This document shows, piece after piece, positions 30,910 through 38,513 of a DNA stretch of 42,051 nt. The translations under genes were made by a program, and so were the position numbers. The stretch's first letter is position 1; every line of letters begins with the position of its first letter. The DNA is from Gammaproteobacteria bacterium (lineage in GTDB: Bacteria > Pseudomonadota > Gammaproteobacteria > Pseudomonadales > Halieaceae). The notes beneath the pieces were generated by a model. That model worked only from the letters and a program-made list of their open reading frames with translations, did no database searches and was not told the DNA's origin. The stretch is from assembly GCA_027295405.1 (NCBI GenBank), contig JAPUKZ010000307.1, forward strand, positions 1 through 42,051, in the 5' to 3' direction.

Positions 30910-31042
30910 TCAAATTATTTTTTTATGTCTATGGATGTTTTTTATATGAAAAAGGAATAAACACCACGGGCAAGCCAGTTCGCAGCGACCAACGCGTGCA
31001 GCAAACGGGAACAAAGTGGGAGAGAGGGGACGCGTAAAGAAA

Positions 31043-31383
31043 GTGGAGTTGGCCGATAAGCCGGGTTCTGTCGTGGACGATCATTCATCTGCGACGAACG
31101 TCACCGTCCGCCTGTAGCAACCTACCCGAATCCACTGCGGGCCGCAGCCATGGATTCCTATTTGGTCTTGCTCCGAGTGGGGGTTTACCGTCGCCACGCC
31201 TGTTACCAGCCGCGCGGTGCGCTCTTACCGCACCTTTTCACCCTTACCCGACGAATCGGGCGGTATCCTTTCTGCTGCACTTTCCGTAGGCTCACGCCCC
31301 CCAGGTGTTACCTGGCACCCTGCCCTGCGGAGCCCGGACTTTCCTCCCGTTACGAATAACAAGCGATCGCCTGGCCAACTCCG
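31043..31383 (-). ncRNA. rnpB: RNase P RNA (type A)
   Basis: Minus strand GGAGTTGGCCAGGCGATCGC…GAGGAAAGTCCGGGCTCC…GGGTGCCAGGTAAC…CGGTAAACCCC…AGATGAATGATCGTC…ACAGAACCCGGCTTATCGGCCAACTCC. Ends approximate. Confidence 0.95.
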
Positions 31384-31474
31384 GGGGCAAGGTTAGCGGG
31401 AGCGTCATCGAGACGCAAGCTCTGTTCGAGATCGTGGACCCGCTAGCAGGGGTCAGGGCTACCGTTTTCCACGA

Positions 31475-32308
31475 TCAAGCCGACTGCGAGATAATCCAGT
31501 TGTAGAGATCTTTCTTACGTAGCCCGGTGTATTCGGCAGCTATAGCCGCCGCCTTCCTCGGCGGCAACTCCGCCGCCAATAACTGCAACAGTCTTTCAGC
31601 ATCGCTGTCCAACGCAGCGGACACGGGTCTCGCACCTTCCACCAACAACACGATCTCGCCGCGGCTCTGGTTACTGTCGGCTTCCACAATCGCGAGTAGC
31701 TCGGCGACCGGTGCCCGAATGACGGTTTCGAAGACCTTGGTCAGCTCTCGCGCCAGTACCACCAGGCGATCGTCGCCAAAACTTTGCTGCATATCCTGAA
31801 GACACTCATGCAGCCGGTGTGGCGCCTCATAAAAAATCAGGGTGACTGGCTCCGCTGCCAGTGCTTCCAGGCGCCGGCAGCGGGCGGAAGTTTTTGCCGG
31901 CAGGAAACCCTCGAACCGGAACCGGTCCGTGGCCAGCCCCGCCACCGAGAGCGCCGCCAGCAGGGCGCTGGCGCCCGGTACTGGTACTACTCGCCAACCA
32001 GCAGCGTGGGCATACCGCAGCAAGCGGTACCCGGGATCGGAAACCAGCGGTGTTCCCGCATCGGAAATGAGCGCTACCGAACCGCCATTGTTAATACAGT
32101 CTGCAATCCGGGCAATGGCTCTAGCGTCGCTGTGATCGTGATAGGGAAAAACCGGCGTGTCGATATCGAAGTACCGCAGCAGCACACCACTGTGCCGGGA
32201 ATCCTCCGCCGCAATAAGATCGACCGATTGTAGTACTTGCACCGCTCGCGGTACCATGTCCCCCAGGTTGCCGATAGGGGTAGCCACAACGTAAAGTGCA
32301 CTCTCCAT
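31475..32308 (-). CDS. rsmI: 16S rRNA (cytidine(1402)-2'-O)-methyltransferase RsmI
   Basis: LYVVATPIGNLGDMVPRAVQVL, AEDSRHSGVLL, SDAGTPLVSDPGYRLL, FYEAPHRL. Confidence 0.96.
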   Translation of the reverse strand: MESALYVVATPIGNLGDMVPRAVQVLQSVDLIAAEDSRHSGVLLRYFDIDTPVFPYHDHSDARAIARIADCINNGGSVALISDAGTPLVSDPGYRLLRYAHAAGWRVVPVPGASALLAALSVAGLATDRFRFEGFLPAKTSARCRRLEALAAEPVTLIFYEAPHRLHECLQDMQQSFGDDRLVVLARELTKVFETVIRAPVAELLAIVEADSNQSRGEIVLLVEGARPVSAALDSDAERLLQLLAAELPPRKAAAIAAEYTGLRKKDLYNWIISQSA

Positions 32309-32334
32309 TTTTACTGTAAGTCCCGTGTTTATCA

Positions 32335-34140
32335 ATGAGCAGTCCAGTTACACGCCACCCGGCAACCACCTTCATTATCGCCCTGCTGGTGACGGCTTGC
32401 GGCAGCCAACCCAGACCGGAGGCAACCATCACGGTACCCGTGGTAGAGGAAACCCCGGTCGCTGTCCCGGGCAGCGAGGGTGACTACACCGCCCTGCTGG
32501 ACAGTATTCACAGCCTGTTGCAGGAACGGCAATTGCCGCCTGCGGCCAGCATACTCAGGGAAATTCAGCGCGACAAGCTGACACTTGATGAACAAGCCCG
32601 TCACAGCCTGCTGTGGGCGCAGCTTTATTACCTGCGGGGAGACGTCACTTCCGCACTGGTCAGTTTGAGCCTGGAGCAGTTGCGGCTCAGCGACATGAGC
32701 CCCGAATCGCGCTGGCAGGTCCAGCGCGAAACCCTGCGCATGTTGAGCGCATCGGGAGATACGCTGGCGGTCGCGCGCACGGCTAACCAATGGCTGGCGG
32801 GTAGCAGCGAGCCCGGGCATCGCGCCTTCCTGATTGACCGCATCTGGCACCAACTGCAATCCAGCTCACTGACGCAGCTGAGAAAGGAAAGTGAGAAAGC
32901 ATCGGCCGATTCCCATTGGCGGGGCTGGCTGGACCTGAGCCTGATCGCTGCACGGGTGGCGGAGAGCCCCGATATCCAGGTTGCTGAAATCCAGCTGTGG
33001 CAAGAGCGGTACAGCGAACATCCCCTGGCAGGTTCACTGCCCGGCGGGCTGGAGTTGCTAGACGAGCTAGCGAATACCAGACCAGAGCGGGTGGCACTGC
33101 TGTTACCGCTGAGCAACGCGCTCGCCAGCGCTGCCCAGGCGGTATTGGATGGATATCTCGCAATGCAGTATGACTCGGCACAGCGCGGCTGGGAACCGCA
33201 ACAGCTTCTAGTGCTGGATACCGACAGATACGCGGACATTAACACAGCCTATCTGGCCGCAGTGCACATGGGTACGGAGTTGGTCATTGGCCCCCTGGCC
33301 AAGGAGACGCTGGCCCAGTGGGCGCCACTGCAAGCAGCCGACAGCGCACCTCTGCTTGCGCTCAACTGGCTGGAACAGCAACCAGTAGATAGCAGTGGGC
33401 TTTACCAAATGGCGCTGGCACCGGAGGATGAAGCACGGCAGATCGCCCAGCTGGCATTTGACCAGGGCGCACGCCAGGCCTTGCTAATCCGCCCCGCCGG
33501 CACCTGGGGCGATACCATGTCCGATGCCTTCGAGGAGCGCTGGCAGCAATTGCAGGGCGAGCTCCGCAGCACTGCCGTCTACAGTGGTCGCAGCGATTAC
33601 TCCAGCAGCATCAAGGCAGCGCTAAATCTGGTCCAGAGCGAAACGCGAGCACGCAAGATCCGACAACTGATGGGCACCGAGGTCGAATTTTCACCCCGCC
33701 GCCGCCAGGATATCGACAGCGTCTTCCTGCTCAGCGGCCAGCCCGCCGAAGCCCGTTCCATCAAACCACTGATCGCATTCCACTACGCCGAGGATCTGCC
33801 GGTCTATTCGACTTCCCACGTGTTCAGTGGTCAACCCAGCCCTCAGCTGGACAGGGACCTGAACGGTGTGCGCCTGGTGCAAATGCCCTGGCTGCTACAG
33901 CAGACCAAGCTGCGACAGACGATCAAGGCCAGCGGCGCCACCGAAACATTGGCTGCCATGTACGCCCTGGGGGCCGATGCATTCCTGCTACACTGGCGCC
34001 TGGGGCAGTTGCGCGCCAGCCCCAACAACAGTATCCGCGGGCACACCGGATTACTGAGTATGGATGAGCGGGGGCGCGTACACCGGCAGTTGCTGGCGGC
34101 CACGTTCAGTGGCGGAATACCGGTGCCATTGCGTCAATGA
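32335..34140 (+). CDS. lpoA: LpoA/LppC-family penicillin-binding protein activator lipoprotein
   Basis: Lipobox LLVTACGSQ; PERVALLLPLSNALASAAQAVLDGYLA; divergent from rsmI and upstream of yraN as in E. coli. Confidence 0.9.
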   Translation: MSSPVTRHPATTFIIALLVTACGSQPRPEATITVPVVEETPVAVPGSEGDYTALLDSIHSLLQERQLPPAASILREIQRDKLTLDEQARHSLLWAQLYYLRGDVTSALVSLSLEQLRLSDMSPESRWQVQRETLRMLSASGDTLAVARTANQWLAGSSEPGHRAFLIDRIWHQLQSSSLTQLRKESEKASADSHWRGWLDLSLIAARVAESPDIQVAEIQLWQERYSEHPLAGSLPGGLELLDELANTRPERVALLLPLSNALASAAQAVLDGYLAMQYDSAQRGWEPQQLLVLDTDRYADINTAYLAAVHMGTELVIGPLAKETLAQWAPLQAADSAPLLALNWLEQQPVDSSGLYQMALAPEDEARQIAQLAFDQGARQALLIRPAGTWGDTMSDAFEERWQQLQGELRSTAVYSGRSDYSSSIKAALNLVQSETRARKIRQLMGTEVEFSPRRRQDIDSVFLLSGQPAEARSIKPLIAFHYAEDLPVYSTSHVFSGQPSPQLDRDLNGVRLVQMPWLLQQTKLRQTIKASGATETLAAMYALGADAFLLHWRLGQLRASPNNSIRGHTGLLSMDERGRVHRQLLAATFSGGIPVPLRQ

Positions 34141-34168
34141 GCACACTGGAACAGGGAGGTTTCAGGCA

Positions 34169-34525
34169 ATGAACAAGGGCCAATACTACGAGGAACACGC
34201 TGTAGACTACCTGCTGAAAGCGGGCCTAAAACTGCTGGAGCGAAATTTCCGCTGCAAGGCCGGTGAAATTGACATCATTTGCAGCCAGGGGCAACAACTG
34301 GTTTTTGTGGAGGTTCGCTATCGCAGCAATCGCAACTTTGGGTCGGCAGCGGCATCCGTGGACCGCAATAAGCAGCGCAAAATTATCCGGGCAGCACAGT
34401 TTTACCTGCAGAGCAGGCCGCGGTTTCACGATCGACCCTGCCGCTTTGATGTGTTGGCAATCACGCCGATCCAGTCGACTGCTGAAGTTGAGTTACAATG
34501 GCTGAAAAGCGCATTTATTGGCTAG
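34169..34525 (+). CDS. yraN: YraN family endonuclease-like protein
   Basis: YYEEHAVDYLLKAGLKLLERNFRCKAGEIDIIC…VFVEVRYRSN; ATG at 34169 preceded by gggaggt. Confidence 0.93.
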   Translation: MNKGQYYEEHAVDYLLKAGLKLLERNFRCKAGEIDIICSQGQQLVFVEVRYRSNRNFGSAAASVDRNKQRKIIRAAQFYLQSRPRFHDRPCRFDVLAITPIQSTAEVELQWLKSAFIG

Positions 34526-34530
34526 CGTAG

Positions 34531-34713
34531 TGTAACCTATAAAGTGTACATTCAGAGCCCTCCAATTCGTCCGCTGCAAGTGCGGCGGCACTCCGACGCA
34601 GTTCGCAGGGAATGTAGGTCACCTTGCCAAGAGCTGCACCAACAGAAGGCGCTCTTAGGCGACGCGGCAGCAGGCGAACTGGGAGGCTCTGAATGTACAC
34701 TTTATAGGTTACA
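34531..34713. mobile_element. MITE-like element with 29-bp perfect terminal inverted repeats
   Basis: Left TGTAACCTATAAAGTGTACATTCAGAGCC (34531-34559), right GGCTCTGAATGTACACTTTATAGGTTACA (34685-34713); nested inverted repeats CAGTTCGC/GCGAACTG and AAGAGC/GCTCTT; no credible transposase ORF. Confidence 0.72.
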
Positions 34714-34725
34714 GTACACCAGAAT

Positions 34726-35322
34726 ATGGATAATTATCAGGCCATCGCAGGTGGCTTCCAGGAAACCGTTGAACTGATTACGGTCTCAGTCGACGCATTG
34801 GTGGATCACCTTCAGCGTGCCAGCGATGTCTGTATAGAGGCGCTGCTGCAGGAAAAAAAGATACTCGCCTGCGGCAACGGCAGCGGTGGCGCGGTGGCCC
34901 AGATATTCAGCACCAACCTGTTGCACCGCTTTGAGCATGAGCGACCCTCCCTGCCAGCACTGTCTCTCGGCACCGACAGTGCCACCCTGTCCGCCATCGC
35001 TACTTCATCAGCCAGTAACGAGTTGTACTCCAAACAAGTTCGCGCCCTGGGGCAGCCTGGAGACGTACTGCTGGCGGTAGCGGGGGTGGAAAATAACGGC
35101 AGTATCATCCAGGCCATTCGCGCCGCCCATGACCGGAATATGCTGGTCATCGTTCTCAGCGGTGGCGCTTGTGGCGACATTTCCAGTCTGCTGTTACCGG
35201 AGGACGTCGAATTACACATTCCCAGCACCCGGGCACCACGAATTATTGAAATGCAGACCATGATCGTTCACTGTCTGAGCGAACTCATCGACCAATCACT
35301 TTTTGGCAGTTACAGCCCATGA
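34726..35322 (+). CDS. diaA: SIS-domain DnaA initiator-associating protein DiaA (GmhA-like)
   Basis: KILACGNGSGGAVAQIFSTNLLHRFEHERPSLPALSLGTD…IPSTRAPRIIEMQTMIVHCLSELID, same pattern as E. coli DiaA. Confidence 0.9.
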   Translation: MDNYQAIAGGFQETVELITVSVDALVDHLQRASDVCIEALLQEKKILACGNGSGGAVAQIFSTNLLHRFEHERPSLPALSLGTDSATLSAIATSSASNELYSKQVRALGQPGDVLLAVAGVENNGSIIQAIRAAHDRNMLVIVLSGGACGDISSLLLPEDVELHIPSTRAPRIIEMQTMIVHCLSELIDQSLFGSYSP

Positions 35323-35891
35323 AGACTCTCAGTGGTATCGCCCTCATTCTATCCCTGCTGTTCAACTCCGGCTGTGGCGCTATGCTCAGCGCTGTCGACT
35401 CAGAGCCGATAGGGGACGACTCCGGCGAGCGCACTTACGGCGCGCGTATGGATGATGAGTCAATAGAGACCAAGGCTACCGTCAATATTCACGCCGCAGA
35501 CCCGGGCTTTGATGATGCCCACCTCAACGTCATCAGCTACAACAGCTATGTGCTTATGGTCGGCCAGGTTCCCAGCCAGGCGTTGAAAGACAAGGCCTCT
35601 GAGGTGGTCAGGGAGATTCGCCGGGTGCGCAGAATCTACAATGAACTGGAGGTGACCGGCAACGTCTCCCTGCTGACTCGCAGTAGCGATACCTGGATCA
35701 CCAGCAAGATCAAAACCACCCTGCTGGCCAGTTCCGAGACCGAAGGGAATCGCGTGAAAGTGGTCACCGAGAATGGCGTGGTGTATTTGATGGGTCTGGC
35801 CACCCATGCTGAAGCGGAGCGAATAGCCGATACAGCCAGCGCTAGCTATGGCGTGCGCAAGGTTGTGCGCCTGTTTGAATATATCGATTGA
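35319..35891 (+). CDS. dolP: BON-domain outer membrane lipoprotein (DolP/YraP-like)
   Basis: Lipoprotein signal FNSGCGAML; two BON-like repeats; downstream of diaA. Confidence 0.88.
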   Translation: MKTLSGIALILSLLFNSGCGAMLSAVDSEPIGDDSGERTYGARMDDESIETKATVNIHAADPGFDDAHLNVISYNSYVLMVGQVPSQALKDKASEVVREIRRVRRIYNELEVTGNVSLLTRSSDTWITSKIKTTLLASSETEGNRVKVVTENGVVYLMGLATHAEAERIADTASASYGVRKVVRLFEYID

Positions 35892-35892
35892 A

Positions 35893-37320
35893 TCAAAACA
35901 ACGCGTCGAGTATCGCTTTGTCTTCCGCATAAATATCCAGCGAGTCGGAAACCTCCTGCGCCACCCGCTTACCACTCATATAGGCCCCGTGAACGGTCTG
36001 GTAGTGCGGTGCTGGCGCCGTCGCTTCACCAGCAAAGTACAAGGTCTTCTCTATCGGCCGGGCCAGTATCTCACGCGCTCCCTGCCCTCCCGGCCGGGTG
36101 AATGAATAGGACCCCAGGGAAAAGGGGTCCGACACCCAGTCCTGATAGCGGTGCCATTTGAGCTTTTCCTGTAAGCGGGTTTTGCCACTGATACCCTCCA
36201 GCCAGTGCAGCACCTGTTGCATACCCTCCTGACCACCGAGATCGCTCAGTTGTTGTGCCGCTGAACCCACAAACCAACCGGTTATGGCTGCCGCACCCTC
36301 CCCCGGGGTATGGGCCGCCCAGAACTGCATGCGCCCATCCGGGGTTGCCCAGGATACGGGCCCGGACGCCAGATCGGACCAAAAAGGCGCATTGAACAGC
36401 ATGGCAACCACTACCGCCTGGCCCATCTGCAGGGAATCGATGGACTGTTTTTTCCAATCGGGGAACGGGGGCAATACCTCGATCTGTTGGCTCTGCAATA
36501 CACCCACGGGCAGGGTGATGATCAAGCGCTTGGCGGTTACCGTCTGGGACTGAAGATTGTAGATATAGGTCACGCCAGCCACCCCGGAGCGCCAGTAGAG
36601 GCCGGCTACCGCACAGGAAAGCTGAATCTTGCCCTCCAGTTCATTCGCCATTTTTTCCGCCAGCAGACTGTGGCCACCGATGATCTGAAAATCCTCATCG
36701 TGGTAAGCATCCCAGGCAACACCGTCATCGATAACCGCCCGGGCGCTGACTTCCCCGGGCTCGCTGGACCAACTCAGGGCCTCGGCGCCCAGGGCACTGC
36801 GCTGCGTGTCGTTAAAGGACATCGTCTCAAGAAAGGCCTGGTAGGACATATCCGGCCCGTCATACTTCGCGTGCTTGACCACGACCTTGTGATAGAGGGC
36901 GTCGAGGTCTGCCTGATTGGGTTTGTAAGGGGGCTGCCCGGGTAAAAAATGATAGGACTCAGTGGCGCCTCCGGCATCCAGTGAACGGGTCTGCAACCCG
37001 TATTCACGTATCAGTTCCCAGCTCTCAGCCCTGGACCCGTGGATCACCTGGGCGCCCAGTTCCACGCCGTGAACGGATACATCCGTGCTGGTGAACATAC
37101 GCCCGCCGACCCGGTCGCGGGCTTCCAGAACCAGCACCTTCAGCCCGGGACCCACTTTAGCGAGAATACGTGCGGCAGTCAGGCCCGCCATACCGGCGCC
37201 GAGAATCACCACGTCAAAATCCGCGCCGGCGAAACCACTGACCCCAACCACTCCCAGCAGGTTGGACGCACCCACCACGGCTGTATTGCGGATAAAAGAT
37301 CTGCGCGTCGCCTTTGCCAT
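35893..37320 (-). CDS. flavin monoamine oxidase family protein with Tat signal
   Basis: TRRSFIRNTAVVGASNLLG Tat-like leader, DVVILGAGMAGLTAARIL FAD motif, LYFAGEATAPAPHYQTVHGAYMSGKRVAQE C-terminal motif. Confidence 0.9.
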   Translation of the reverse strand: MAKATRRSFIRNTAVVGASNLLGVVGVSGFAGADFDVVILGAGMAGLTAARILAKVGPGLKVLVLEARDRVGGRMFTSTDVSVHGVELGAQVIHGSRAESWELIREYGLQTRSLDAGGATESYHFLPGQPPYKPNQADLDALYHKVVVKHAKYDGPDMSYQAFLETMSFNDTQRSALGAEALSWSSEPGEVSARAVIDDGVAWDAYHDEDFQIIGGHSLLAEKMANELEGKIQLSCAVAGLYWRSGVAGVTYIYNLQSQTVTAKRLIITLPVGVLQSQQIEVLPPFPDWKKQSIDSLQMGQAVVVAMLFNAPFWSDLASGPVSWATPDGRMQFWAAHTPGEGAAAITGWFVGSAAQQLSDLGGQEGMQQVLHWLEGISGKTRLQEKLKWHRYQDWVSDPFSLGSYSFTRPGGQGAREILARPIEKTLYFAGEATAPAPHYQTVHGAYMSGKRVAQEVSDSLDIYAEDKAILDALF

Positions 37321-37411
37321 GTACACTCCCGGCTCCCCCACGACTACTATAAATCACTTCTCCGGGAAAAGTCACGGGAACATACTCACCGCAGCCCCCC
37401 GTGTGTGGGTA

Positions 37412-37801
37412 CTATTTCACAACTTTGAGGGAAGGCTTCCTGTCGGCTGCAGGGGGCGTGCCGGGCTCATCAGGGGGATCCGGCGCGGCTTCATCATCAA
37501 ATACCATACCCTGGCCATTCTCCCGGGCATAGATGCCGATGACCGCGACGGTAGGCACATACACGTCAGTGGCCACCCCACCAAAGCGGCCATTGAAACG
37601 CATGGCACCGTTGTCAATCACCAGATCCTCCACCGACAGTGGGGATATATTCAGTACGATCTGGCCATCCTTAACATACTGTTGTGGCACCTCGACCCTT
37701 GCAGCCATGGCGTTCACCAGCACATACGGCGTGCACTCATTGTCCAGAATCCACTCGTAAAGCGCACGCATGATATAGGGCCGACTGGATGTCATCGCCA
37801 T
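37412..37801 (-). CDS. sspB: ClpXP protease specificity-enhancing factor SspB
   Basis: MTSSRPYIMRALYEWILDNECTPYVLVNA…MRFNGRFGG, acidic region and C-terminal basic tail PSLKVVK. Confidence 0.93.
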   Translation of the reverse strand: MAMTSSRPYIMRALYEWILDNECTPYVLVNAMAARVEVPQQYVKDGQIVLNISPLSVEDLVIDNGAMRFNGRFGGVATDVYVPTVAVIGIYARENGQGMVFDDEAAPDPPDEPGTPPAADRKPSLKVVK

Positions 37802-37853
37802 GGGGTTCCACCATCTACGGGGGTACGCAGACCACCGACCCCCGCAAACGCCC

Positions 37854-38486
37854 TTACAGGCGCATCTCCCGTTCTTGTTCGGACAGGCTGGCCTGGAAAG
37901 ACTCCCGGCCGAACAGGGTATCCATATAGGCCAAAAGCGGCTTGGTTTGCCTGTTGGCGCGAAATTCAATACCCAGCGCCGGCAAGCGCCATAGAATTGG
38001 CGCGATGCAGCAATCCACCAGGGTGAACTCCTCACTCATGAAGAAAGGCTTGTCCGAAAATATCGGGGCTATTCCCAAAATGCCTTCGCGCAACTCCCTG
38101 GTGGATTTTTCGACTACATTCTCGGAACGGGTATGCTGTATCGCGTCCACCAGCGTACACCAATCCCGCTCAATCCGATGTATATATAGCCGGCTCTCAG
38201 CGCGGGCAACGGGATACACCGGCAACAGCGGCGGATGCGGAAAACGCTCATCCAGGTATTCCATCATGACCTTGGATTCATACAGAACCAGGTCACGGTC
38301 AACCAGCGTCGGCAGCGAATTATAGGGGTTCAGGTCAGCCAGCTCATCCGGTGGGTGAGCTTCACTTGCCTCGACCACGTCTACCGCAACCCCTTTTTCC
38401 GCCAGGACGATGCGCACCCGGTGGCTGTAATGACTCTCATTGTCCGAGTAGAAGGTCATTGATGCCCGTTTAGCCACAACTCCCAT
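37854..38486 (-). CDS. sspA: stringent starvation protein A
   Basis: GST-like; [30 protein letters not shown]…[44 protein letters not shown]. Confidence 0.95.
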   Translation of the reverse strand: MGVVAKRASMTFYSDNESHYSHRVRIVLAEKGVAVDVVEASEAHPPDELADLNPYNSLPTLVDRDLVLYESKVMMEYLDERFPHPPLLPVYPVARAESRLYIHRIERDWCTLVDAIQHTRSENVVEKSTRELREGILGIAPIFSDKPFFMSEEFTLVDCCIAPILWRLPALGIEFRANRQTKPLLAYMDTLFGRESFQASLSEQEREMRL

Positions 38487-38513
38487 GCAAATTCCTCAAA
38501 TAATTAATCAGTA

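Noticed and set aside
34527-34716. GTA as a target-site duplication of the 183-bp element
   Set aside because: Only 3 bp, and asymmetric relative to the TIR ends; could be chance.
34515-34777. Small ORFs ending in …SECTLYRL… on both strands (61 and 77 aa)
   Set aside because: They are translations of the inverted-repeat element (both strands give MYIQS…/…SECTLYRL because of the TIRs), so not credible proteins.
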